This document shows, piece by piece, positions 1 to 6,097 of a stretch of DNA of 7,046 nucleotides. The stretch's first letter is position 1; every line of letters starts with the position of its first letter. The stretch is from Bacillota bacterium (GTDB lineage Bacteria > Bacillota > Clostridia > Clostridiales > Caloramatoraceae). The stretch spans positions 1-7,046 of the forward strand of contig JAEZLD010000066.1 in the NCBI GenBank assembly GCA_023415335.1, read 5' to 3'. A program made the translations under genes and the position numbers. The notes beneath the pieces were generated by a model. That model was not told where the DNA came from and made no database searches. It saw only the letters and a list, made by a program, of their open reading frames with translations.

Positions 1-1326
1 AGCCTTTCACCTGAGGAAGAAAAGGTTTATGACCTTATAGCTAGGAGGTTCCTTTCCATATTCATGCCTCCTTATGAATACACAGCCTCCACACTGCTTT
101 CTTCAGTTGCGGGTGAAACCTTCATATCCAAGGGAAAGACAGTGCAGCGTTTAGGCTGGAAGTTCCTTTATGGAAATGATGCTCCTGAGGGCAAGAAGGA
201 AAAGGACAAGGAAGAGAGTCTCCCTGAGCTTAACGTAGGCGATACTCTCAAAACAAAGGGAGTAAAGGTAGAGGAGAAGCAGACCAAGCCTCCTGCCCTA
301 TATAATGAGGCTACCCTTCTTTCTGCCATGGAGAATGCAGGAAGGTTTGTGGAGGATGAGGAGCTTAAAGAGCAGCTTAAGGAGGGCGGCCTTGGCACTC
401 CTGCCACAAGAGCTGGAATAATTGAAAGACTCATTAAGGTTGGGTATGTAAAAAGGGAGAAGAAGAACCTCATACCCACAGAAAAGGGAATAAACCTTAT
501 AACAATAGTCCCAGATAAAATAAAGTCCCCGGAGCTTACAGGCTCCTGGGAAAAAGCCCTAAGCCTTATGGCAAAAGGACAGTATGACTCCAAGGCATTC
601 ATGGACAGCATTATTGAGTACAGCGTCTCCCTGATAAATGAGGCCAAATCAGGTACAAAGCCTGTACATTTTGAAAGAGAGTTTAAGAAGAAAACCCCTG
701 CAGGCAAGTGTCCTGCATGTGGCTCCCCTGTTTACGAAAACCCCAAAAGCTGGAGCTGCTCTGCATGGAAGACAAAGGGCTGTAAGTTTTCCATTTGGAA
801 GGAAGACAAATTCCTTGCTCGCTATAATAAAAATGTTACAGGGGTGATGGCCAAGGCACTTTTAAAGGACGGTATCGCCGAGGCAAAGGGGCTTACAAAG
901 CCAGGAACAGAAGAGAAGTTCGACTCCATGGTTAAGCTTGTACAGTCCAACGGCTATTGGAATCTGGTTCTGGCAAATGAACCTGAGGGAGCTGCTGGAA
1001 GCACTCCTTCGACTCCAAAGGGACCTGCTCCTGTAAAGGCAAAGGTCACCCCAACAGAGTATACCTGCCCCGTATGCAGGAAGAATTATCTGTCCTTCAG
1101 TGATGGTCCCAAATTTAAGGGCTGGGGCTGCCATGGCTGGAAGGATGGCTGCAGATTTATGATGCCCTTTACCCTTTGCGGAGTTAACCTTGAGCCTTAT
1201 ATTGCAGCAATCGTTGAAAAGAGTTCAACAGATATAATAGATAGTTTTATTTCAAAAGATGGAAAAGCATTCTCAGCACGGCTGGTTGTAAAATCCGGCA
1301 GGCTCGAGATGGAACCCACAAAATAA
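1..1326 (+). CDS. topB: DNA topoisomerase III, C-terminal part (5' end outside window)
   Basis: The reading frame is open from base 1 and ends at TAA 1324-1326, giving 441 visible residues. The usual bacterial TopB is about 650-730 residues, so the toprim domain and catalytic tyrosine lie upstream of the window. TopB is a type IA topoisomerase: it passes single strands through a transient break and decatenates DNA. The visible part begins in the type IA core (YDLIARRFLSIF near residues 10-21) and contains the conserved LGTPATRAGIIERL block (about 131-144) and SPELTGSWEKAL (about 176-187). Two Cys4 zinc-ribbon-like modules follow, with cysteines at visible residues 237/240/253/261 and 356/359/377/384. 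The last of the C-terminal repeats ends in SKDGKAFSARL. The ATG at 64 is internal, not the start. TopB rather than TopA is inferred from the linker and the arrangement of the C-terminal modules. Confidence 0.93.
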   Translation, partial: SLSPEEEKVYDLIARRFLSIFMPPYEYTASTLLSSVAGETFISKGKTVQRLGWKFLYGNDAPEGKKEKDKEESLPELNVGDTLKTKGVKVEEKQTKPPALYNEATLLSAMENAGRFVEDEELKEQLKEGGLGTPATRAGIIERLIKVGYVKREKKNLIPTEKGINLITIVPDKIKSPELTGSWEKALSLMAKGQYDSKAFMDSIIEYSVSLINEAKSGTKPVHFEREFKKKTPAGKCPACGSPVYENPKSWSCSAWKTKGCKFSIWKEDKFLARYNKNVTGVMAKALLKDGIAEAKGLTKPGTEEKFDSMVKLVQSNGYWNLVLANEPEGAAGSTPSTPKGPAPVKAKVTPTEYTCPVCRKNYLSFSDGPKFKGWGCHGWKDGCRFMMPFTLCGVNLEPYIAAIVEKSSTDIIDSFISKDGKAFSARLVVKSGRLEMEPTK

Positions 1327-1377
1327 TAAGAAGGCTGTGCACTTATAGGCCAAATATGTCAGCTAAGTTTTATACGG

Positions 1378-1411
1378 AATGGTGTTGTGATTTAAGGATT
1401 GCAGCACCATT
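1378..1411 (+). terminator. Long hairpin after topB, possible weak terminator
   Basis: The arms 1378-1391 and 1398-1411 pair over 14 positions, including three G-U pairs, around a 6-base loop (TTAAGG). The hairpin starts 51 bases after the topB stop. The tract that follows is only TTTCATG rather than a clear U run, so termination may be inefficient or factor-dependent. Confidence 0.5.
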
Positions 1412-1481
1412 TCATGTCATCAGACTGTTTTCCTTACCAACACCAATTAGCATTTATTATATTAAATATTATGAGACTTAG

Positions 1482-1508
1482 TGTGAGGTTTTTGCTCTTT
1501 TTCTCGTG
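1482..1508 (+). promoter_or_regulatory. Candidate ECF-type autoregulatory promoter of the sigma operon
   Basis: TGTGAG (1482-1487) and CGTG (1505-1508) are separated by a T-rich 17-base spacer, and the -10 continues as CGTGTAATAG. This resembles the TGaAAC / CGTc layout of Bacillus and Clostridium ECF promoters, which usually precede the ECF gene itself. Transcription would start near 1515, leaving a leader of about 40 bases. The -35 element departs from consensus. A weaker sigma-A-like alternative is TTACCA (1434-1439), 18 bases, TATATT (1458-1463). ECF self-control is inferred from position and resemblance only. Confidence 0.45.
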
Positions 1509-1553
1509 TAATAGATAAAAGGATACAAAATGTTTTTAGAAAGGAGTAGGTCT

Positions 1554-2099
1554 ATGGATAACGGTGCAAGTAGCTACCACCGTTTCCTTGATGGTGATGA
1601 CAATGGTTTTATAGAAATCGTAAGAGACTATAAGGATGGCTTAATTCTTTACCTTAACAGCTTTACAAACAATATCCATGTTGCTGAAGATACCTTCGTA
1701 AAGCTGGGCATAAAGAAACCCAAGGATTCTGGAAAGGCATCCTTTAAAACCTGGTTATATACTATTGGGCGAAACATTGCAATTGATTATATAAGACATA
1801 ACTCTAAACATATTGAGGTGTCAATGGAAGAAAATCAATCGCAAATAAATGACGAAAAAAGCCTTGAGGACGCTTATATACATAATGAACAAAAGATTGC
1901 TCTTCATAGAACATTGCATAAGCTGAAATCTGAATATAAGCAAGTATTATGGTTGATTTATTTTGAGGGATTTAACAATAAAGAAACCGCTAGAATCATG
2001 AAAAAAAGTGTACATAATATTGAAACCCTTGTATATAGGGCAAGACAGTCTCTCAAAACAGAAATCAGTAAGGAGGACTTTGTATATGAAGACCTATAA
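1554..2099 (+). CDS. ECF-type RNA polymerase sigma factor, possible small deletion in region 2.2
   Basis: This 181-residue protein has the two-domain layout of ECF sigma-70 factors, which direct RNA polymerase to stress or envelope-response promoters. Region 2 spans about residues 18-82, with FKTWLYTIGRNIAIDYIR at 64-81 (region 2.3/2.4, promoter melting and -10 contact). Region 4 spans about 119-170: a helix-turn-helix with LHKLKSEYKQVLWLIYFEGF followed by ETARIMKKSVHNIETLVYRAR. The ATG at 1554 is preferred because AGGAG at 1542-1546 is 7 bases upstream; an in-frame ATG at 1530 would add eight residues but has a poorer site. Region 2.2 reads VAEDTFVKL (43-51), whereas ECF factors normally have an AE-D/E-L-x-x-ETF spacing that is four residues longer, so the core-polymerase contact may be damaged. 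The 3' end overlaps the next gene by 14 bases, which indicates translational coupling with the anti-sigma partner. Confidence 0.88.
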   Translation: MDNGASSYHRFLDGDDNGFIEIVRDYKDGLILYLNSFTNNIHVAEDTFVKLGIKKPKDSGKASFKTWLYTIGRNIAIDYIRHNSKHIEVSMEENQSQINDEKSLEDAYIHNEQKIALHRTLHKLKSEYKQVLWLIYFEGFNNKETARIMKKSVHNIETLVYRARQSLKTEISKEDFVYEDL

Positions 2100-3066
2100 T
2101 GAAATGGCAAAAAATGCCCTGCTGCGGATAGAAGAATACAATAAAATGAAGAAAAAAAGAAGAAAGAAACTAATAAAAACCTTTATACCTATAGCCTGTT
2201 GTTTTCTTATTGCTATTATAGGTATTGGCTTATGGCAAGGAGGGTTATTTGCCAGTCCACCAATAGCCCAGAGCGATTCTCCCTCTGATAAACAGGGGGA
2301 AGGCCCTACCCAAGATAAAGGTGAGGAAAAGCAATACACCATGTACACCAGCCCTATAAAGCTTCGTTAATCCGCCTCGAGTACGACGGCTGATATGCTG
2401 GGCTACATTTTCTATAAAGGAAAGGCTTATCTTGCGTCAGATTTTTACGATGAGGAAAAATTAATAGACAGCCTTGTTGGGGATTACATTGGAGAAGCAA
2501 GAGTCACTTTTGATAAAGGGTCAAAACGGATGGATAACCCCATCGATTACACCACAGAGCTAGCATCCTCCACCCCCGGACCTGTTTATACTGTAAATGG
2601 TTATAGTGAGGATTTCAGGCTTTGTAAAGATGTTGGTGATAGCGATATCAAACGGCTAGTGATATATGAAAATTTTGATGCCATAGGCTTAAGCACAGGC
2701 AGCGATCTGTTTGAGGAACGTCTCCATCTGACAAATAACATCATAAATGTGACCTACAAGACACATAGTGATTGGTTTAATGAAACGGGTAAAAGCAAGG
2801 AACTTGAGGGGGTATCCCTTGAGCAGTTTAACAGCTTTATATCTGAGCTCTGCAGCAGTCCATTTGAACATCTTGACACACCTGACTTATATAAAGACTT
2901 ATATGACAAAAAGGTCCAGGGATGTCTTTACATTCATATGAAGGACGGCACACAGGTTGGATTGTATCTTATTGATGGTGGATATGTAGGCTATCAGCAC
3001 CTGATAGGGTATTATGTTAAAATGGACAGCAGCATGTTTTACACCATTCTTAATGCCTGTCAGTAG
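2086..3066 (+). pseudogene. Membrane-anchored anti-sigma/sensor protein, interrupted by in-frame TAA
   Basis: Translation starts at ATG 2086, nine bases after AGGAGG (2071-2076) and inside the sigma gene. The first frame encodes 94 residues: a short, very basic cytoplasmic N-terminus (1-29, with a KMKKKRRKK run), one membrane helix (about 30-50), and a Ser/Pro/Asp/Gln-rich linker. It ends at TAA 2368-2370. The same frame continues without a break from 2371 to the TAG at 3064-3066, covering codons 96-326. The joined product reads SPIKLR-stop-SASSTTADMLGYIFYKGKAY, then VYTVNGYSEDFRL. To my knowledge this matches the single-protein anti-sigma/sensor partners found beside clostridial ECF genes, with blocks like ADMIGxxVYKGxxY and VYTVxGYDxxFR. 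The downstream piece could begin at ATG 2395, but no ribosome binding site precedes it. A truncated product would keep the cytoplasmic and membrane parts and lose the outer sensor domain. A sequencing error or stop readthrough remains possible. Confidence 0.82.
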
Positions 3067-3089
3067 TAACTTTAAAAGCTCACGCAATA

Positions 3090-3127
3090 GGCACTGTATG
3101 ATTTTAACAATCATAACAGTGCCTTTT
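3090..3127 (+). terminator. Rho-independent terminator of the sigma/anti-sigma operon
   Basis: GGCACTGT plus ATGATT pair with AATCAT plus ACAGTGCC around a TTAAC loop, with one bulged A. The stem of 14 pairs is followed directly by TTTT and begins 23 bases after the anti-sigma stop. Confidence 0.9.
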
Positions 3128-3132
3128 AAAAT

Positions 3133-3234
3133 TCATTTATCCTTTGCCTTCTGCTCAGTGCTGCTGTTTATATTTATTCTTTCAGGTTCAGCAAAATTGG
3201 TGGTAAATGATGGTAAGCTAGAGATAGCACTGCC
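3133..3234 (-). pseudogene. Relic of a DEAD-box RNA helicase (region just after motif III)
   Basis: On the minus strand the frame reads, without its own start, AISSLPSFTTNFAEPERI and then NINSSTEQKA, KDK, stop. It aligns with residues about 190-215 of the dbpA product in this window (NIESLARFCTRSPERI, then SISSSTEQKA), with a two-residue gap in the middle. At DNA level 38 of 41 bases match (3146-3186 against 5309-5349), and the similarity fades on both sides. The frame is closed by TAA at 3235-3237 upstream and TGA at 3133-3135, so only 33 codons are open. It sits between two terminators. I read it as the remnant of a duplicated or ancestral helicase copy, not an expressed gene. Confidence 0.6.
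3146..3186 (+). repeat. 41-bp direct repeat, copy 1 (intergenic)
   Basis: This copy differs from 5309-5349 at three positions, all transitions, and lies in the same orientation 2,163 bases away. Read on the minus strand as codons, two differences change Ser to Asn and one is silent (ACT/ACC, Thr). Confidence 0.9.
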
Positions 3235-3254
3235 TTAAAAGTAAAGCTATATGG

Positions 3255-3288
3255 AAAAGCCGGCTTCTCCTTAAGAGACAGCTGGCTT
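3255..3288 (-). terminator. Rho-independent terminator of lrgAB
   Basis: Read on the minus strand, AAGCCAGCTGTCTC pairs with GAGAAGCCGGCTT around a 5-base loop. The stem has 13 pairs with one G-U and one bulged base, and the 3' arm runs into TTTTCC (3258-3253). It lies 18 bases beyond the lrgB stop. The plus-strand side has only a weak AATTTA tract, so the signal serves the minus strand. Confidence 0.82.
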
Positions 3289-3305
3289 AATTTATATGAT
3301 GGTTC

Positions 3306-3998
3306 TTAAATAAATCGTGAAAATATGCTTGCGCCAATAACAGTCAGCATTCCTGAAACCACGATAGAAAGGCTACTCATTGCACCCTCAACCTCTCCTA
3401 TTTCCATTGCTTTGGCAGTGCCTAGAGCATGAGAGGAGGTACCTATTGCAATTCCCTTTGCAACAGGATGTGTAATATGAAATATCCTGCATGTAGCTTC
3501 AGCCATTATGTTACCAAGAACACCTGTAATTATTATTATTGCAACCGTTAAAGAAGCATATCCTCCCAGCTCCTCAGTTACACCAATGCCAATGGCAGTT
3601 GTAATTGACTTTGGAAGTAATGTCACATATGAATTATGGTCCAAATTAAATACAAGTGCCAGAGAAAATATACTCATAAGGCTTGTGAGCACCCCTGTTG
3701 ATATACCAAGCAAAACTGCCTTATAATTCTTTTTCAGTAGTTCAAACTGCTCATAAAGGGGAACAGCAAGACATACTGTCGCAGGTGTTAGGAGGTAGCT
3801 GATATACTTTGCACCTTGGTTGTATTTTTCATAATCTACCTTTAAGACTAACAGCAGACCCATTGTCATCAGTATTGCTATAAGTAACGGATTAAATATG
3901 GCAAGCTTTATTCTCTTTTTAAGAAACATTCCTACGAAATAGGAAAACAAGCTGATTAATACTCCAAAATACACTGAATTTTCAAAAAAACTACTCAT
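3306..3998 (-). CDS. lrgB: LrgB family membrane protein (murein hydrolase modulator/exporter)
   Basis: This is a polytopic membrane protein of 230 residues, the usual LrgB/CidB/YohK length. Conserved family segments are visible: LLPKSITTAIG (127-137) and GIAIGTSSHALGTAKAMEIG (182-201), with hydrophobic helices around 10-26, 35-52, 66-84, 94-117, 147-166 and 206-226. In staphylococci LrgAB opposes CidAB in controlling murein hydrolase activity and autolysis. In bacilli and plants, members of this family move pyruvate or glycolate-type acids, so the substrate here is open. ATG 3998 is preferred because AGGAG lies 8 bases upstream; ATG 4004 would sit only 2 bases from it, and ATG 4031 would add 11 charged residues. 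The gene overlaps lrgA by 8 bases (ATGAGTAG), which indicates coupling. A terminator follows closely. Confidence 0.92.
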   Translation of the reverse strand: MSSFFENSVYFGVLISLFSYFVGMFLKKRIKLAIFNPLLIAILMTMGLLLVLKVDYEKYNQGAKYISYLLTPATVCLAVPLYEQFELLKKNYKAVLLGISTGVLTSLMSIFSLALVFNLDHNSYVTLLPKSITTAIGIGVTEELGGYASLTVAIIIITGVLGNIMAEATCRIFHITHPVAKGIAIGTSSHALGTAKAMEIGEVEGAMSSLSIVVSGMLTVIGASIFSRFI

Positions 3999-4362
3999 TT
4001 TCATTTCTCCTGCTCTTTTCCGAACTGCCAATAACCATCTGTGTTACCTTGCCAGAAGCAATCATAACTGCAAAGGTGGATACTACTGTAATTACAAGGT
4101 ACTGCTGCCAGGCAGGGCCCAGTATATCCCAGGAGTCCATAAGTCCCACCGCTGATGGAATAAACATGACAGGCATTATTTCAATGAGGAACACACTAGT
4201 CTCCTTTATTGCACCTACATGTAAGATTTTAAATTCTAGTGCTGCAAACAATATTATAATCCCATAAATACTTGAAGGAATAGGAAGTGGAATAATGTCA
4301 TGTAATATTTCTCCAACAAATGATATTAAAAGAATGATACTAAACTGCTTTATGTATTTCAA
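3991..4362 (-). CDS. lrgA: LrgA/CidA family holin-like membrane protein (TTG start)
   Basis: This 123-residue protein has four predicted membrane helices (about 7-23, 31-47, 56-75, 87-110) and a charged C-terminal tail, as in LrgA/CidA. The segment PVMFIPSAVGLM (64-75) matches the conserved FxPAxVGLM block of the family. LrgA acts with LrgB, encoded directly downstream with an 8-base overlap, in holin-like control of murein hydrolases and overflow metabolism. The frame opens with TTG at 4362. MKYIKQ at this point matches the normal N-terminus of the family, and a G-run Shine-Dalgarno sits 6 bases upstream. The nearby ATG at 4376 is in another frame and stops after five codons. In staphylococci a LytSR-type system induces lrgAB; no regulator gene is visible here. 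Confidence 0.9.
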   Translation of the reverse strand: MKYIKQFSIILLISFVGEILHDIIPLPIPSSIYGIIILFAALEFKILHVGAIKETSVFLIEIMPVMFIPSAVGLMDSWDILGPAWQQYLVITVVSTFAVMIASGKVTQMVIGSSEKSRRNENE

Positions 4363-4368
4363 AAATAT

Positions 4369-4374
4369 CCCCCC
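4369..4374 (-). promoter_or_regulatory. G-run ribosome binding site of lrgA
   Basis: Six consecutive G on the minus strand, followed by ATATTT and the TTG start. Pairing with the 16S tail needs G-U pairs, so the site is usable but not canonical. Together with the TTG start it suggests modest translation of lrgA. Confidence 0.6.
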
Positions 4375-4397
4375 ATTAAAATTGCTACAAACTATTT

Positions 4398-4426
4398 TTT
4401 ATATTATAATACTCTTTCAAATTCAA
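4398..4426 (-). promoter_or_regulatory. Sigma-A type promoter of lrgAB
   Basis: On the minus strand TTGAAT (4426-4421) and TATAAA (4403-4398) are 17 bases apart. A perfect TATAAT lies five bases closer (4408-4403) but would give only a 12-base spacer. Transcription would start near 4391, leaving a leader of about 28 bases. The 144-base gap after dbpA contains no compact terminator, only a distant pairing of AAAGAGC with GCTCTTTT, so some readthrough from dbpA is possible. Confidence 0.6.
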
Positions 4427-4506
4427 CTATACGTTATAAATCACACAATATATATATCAAAAGAGCCCGCTATTAATGAACTGACCCTCATAAGCATATT
4501 AATCTA

Positions 4507-5952
4507 TTATTCTTTTGCTCTTTCCACCCTCAGCTTCTTGCCCTTTATGGTTCCCTGTGAAAGCTCCTTTTGGACCAGGCTTCCTTTGTTATTTAATATA
4601 TCTACATAGGATACGTTGTCCTGCACCTCAATTATTCCTATGTCCTCTGCGTATACCCCTTCAATTGAGGTTATGGCCCCTACCAGATCCCCCGGTCTTA
4701 TTTTCTTTTTCTTACCTCCGTTTATGTAAAGCTTGGTAATATCTCCTCCCACCTTGGAGGCTTTATCCTGCTTTTCTTCTGGCAGGCCTTTTGAGGTTTT
4801 CAAAAATTCCTTTCTGCACTCTTCCACCTGCTCCTTTTCCGGACGCTGGCAGCTTATAAATTCTATTTTAGAGAACTCCTCTATAGCATCTACATATTTT
4901 TTCTCCCAGAACGCCATAAGGGTTATTGCCTCCCCAGTTGCACCAGCCCTGGCAGTTCTTCCTGTCCTATGCACATAGGTTTCCTTCTCCTCTGGAACCT
5001 CATAGTTAATAATTAAAGGTACTGCCTCTATATCTATCCCTCTTGAGGCTACGTCGGTGGCTACAAGATATCGGAATCGTCCCCTTTTAAATTCATCCAT
5101 GGTGTCCAGCCTATCCTGCTGAAGCATGCCTCCGTGGAGCCTTTTTACCAAAAGTCCGCTCCTCTCAAGCTGTTTGAATATATCCTCTACTGTTTCCCTG
5201 GTATTGGCAAATATAATGCAGCTTTCAGGATTTTTAGTTATGAGCAGCTCCATAAGCAGCTCCATTTTTTCCTCCTTACCTGAAGGATAAAGGAAATGCT
5301 TTATGCTAGCCTTCTGCTCGGTGCTGCTGCTTATACTTATTCTTTCAGGACTCCTTGTACAAAACCGTGCCAGGCTCTCGATATTGTCTGGCAGTGTAGC
5401 TGAGAATAAAAGCGTTGTCCTGTTTTCTGGCAAGCTTGTAATGATAGCCCTTACCTGCTGCTCAAAGCCCATGTTCAGCAGCTCATCACCTTCGTCTATA
5501 ACCAGATACTTTATTTTTTCAAGTATCAGGGTGCCCCTCTCAATATGGTCCAGTACCCTTCCAGGAGTTCCTACAACCACATGTGTCCTGTTTTTAAGCT
5601 TTCTTTCCTGAAGAGAGAAGGGCTGCTTGCCAAACAATGCAACCGGTCTTATTCTTTTGAATCTCCCTATGCTACCCATGTCATTGCTTACCTGTACCGC
5701 CAGTTCACGGGTTGGCACCAGCACCAGGGCCTGTGGACTGCTGCTCTCCCACCTTATGTTCTGGCAAATAGGTATGGCGTAGGCAGCCGTTTTTCCGCTT
5801 CCTGTTCTGGAGCTGACAATAGCATCTTTTTTCTCAAGTACAGGTCCTATAGTCATCTTCTGTACCTCTGTGGGCACCGTATACCCCAGCTCACTTAATG
5901 CCCTTAATATATCCTCACTTATATTAAAATCCTCAAAGCCTGTAATTTTCAT
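4507..5952 (-). CDS. dbpA: ATP-dependent RNA helicase DbpA (YxiN type), with DEGD in motif II
   Basis: This 481-residue DEAD-box protein is close in length to B. subtilis YxiN/DbpA. Motifs in order: Q motif region GFEDF to TEVQ (5-31), Walker A RTGSGKT (49-55), PTREL (80-84), TPGR (129-132), motif II DEGD (153-156), SAT (184-186), IIFANTR (246-252), ATDVASRGID (298-307) and HRTGRTARAG (328-337). Residues about 404-478 (DITKLYINGGKKKKIRPGDL onward) form the DbpA RNA-binding domain. In the family this domain grips hairpin 92 of 23S rRNA, so the enzyme acts in 50S ribosomal subunit assembly. The start at ATG 5952 has AAGAGGT about 8 bases upstream. Glycine replaces the usual alanine in DEAD; the catalytic Asp and Glu remain, so activity is expected. 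No clear minus-strand promoter could be picked in the 145-base divergent spacer. Confidence 0.95.
   Translation of the reverse strand: MKITGFEDFNISEDILRALSELGYTVPTEVQKMTIGPVLEKKDAIVSSRTGSGKTAAYAIPICQNIRWESSSPQALVLVPTRELAVQVSNDMGSIGRFKRIRPVALFGKQPFSLQERKLKNRTHVVVGTPGRVLDHIERGTLILEKIKYLVIDEGDELLNMGFEQQVRAIITSLPENRTTLLFSATLPDNIESLARFCTRSPERISISSSTEQKASIKHFLYPSGKEEKMELLMELLITKNPESCIIFANTRETVEDIFKQLERSGLLVKRLHGGMLQQDRLDTMDEFKRGRFRYLVATDVASRGIDIEAVPLIINYEVPEEKETYVHRTGRTARAGATGEAITLMAFWEKKYVDAIEEFSKIEFISCQRPEKEQVEECRKEFLKTSKGLPEEKQDKASKVGGDITKLYINGGKKKKIRPGDLVGAITSIEGVYAEDIGIIEVQDNVSYVDILNNKGSLVQKELSQGTIKGKKLRVERAKE
5309..5349 (+). repeat. 41-bp direct repeat, copy 2 (inside dbpA)
   Basis: This copy lies in the dbpA codons for PERISISSSTEQKA and matches 3146-3186 at 38 of 41 positions in the same orientation. 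Confidence 0.9.
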
Positions 5953-6035
5953 ATTCTGCTACCTCTTTTAAATATTATTTACTAATTCTTTACATTTCCT
6001 ATCACTTATTCAAGTTCATATTGATGTTTAATATA

Positions 6036-6064
6036 TTGAATAGGTTACATATATTGGTTATAAT
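6036..6064 (+). promoter_or_regulatory. Near-consensus sigma-A promoter of the small membrane-protein operon
   Basis: TTGAAT (6036-6041), a 17-base spacer and a perfect TATAAT (6059-6064). The start point would be near 6071, about 27 bases before the first ATG. A dyad, CTTATA (6067-6072) and TATAAG (6082-6087), lies between the start point and the ribosome binding site and could be an operator or simply AT-rich chance. Confidence 0.75.
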
Positions 6065-6097
6065 TACTTATACAAATCACTTATAAGGAGGGATATA

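Noticed and set aside
168..707. Minus-strand open frame of 179 codons opposite topB
   Set aside because: It lies wholly within conserved topB coding sequence, has Ser/Leu/Phe-rich antisense composition, and lacks a ribosome binding site or family match.
1530..1553. Upstream ATG at 1530 as the sigma start
   Set aside because: The ATG at 1554 has the better-spaced AGGAG and gives the N-terminus expected for this ECF group; the extra residues would be encoded by the ribosome binding site region.
2395..3066. Independent 223-residue gene starting at ATG 2395
   Set aside because: No ribosome binding site precedes the ATG, it is in frame with the upstream 94-residue piece, and the ADMLGY block it starts in is internal to the family protein as I know it.
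3014..3238. Plus-strand open frame of 74 codons after the anti-sigma gene
   Set aside because: It begins inside the anti-sigma coding region and runs through the strong terminator hairpin at 3090-3127. Its later part is the antisense of the helicase relic.
4507..4510. Possible terminator between dbpA and lrgA
   Set aside because: Only a distant 7-base pairing (AAAGAGC with GCTCTTT, loop of roughly 60 bases) was found; it is too loose to call a terminator.
3146..5349. The 41-bp repeats as ends of a mobile element
   Set aside because: They are direct, not inverted; one copy is conserved helicase coding sequence; no transposase or target-site duplication is present. Shared helicase ancestry explains them better.
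5303..5611. Plus-strand open frames opposite dbpA (also 4515-4978 and 5545-5898)
   Set aside because: They are shadows of the well-conserved dbpA frame and have no start signals. The likeness of 5303-5340 to 3146-3186 comes from the helicase codons on the other strand.
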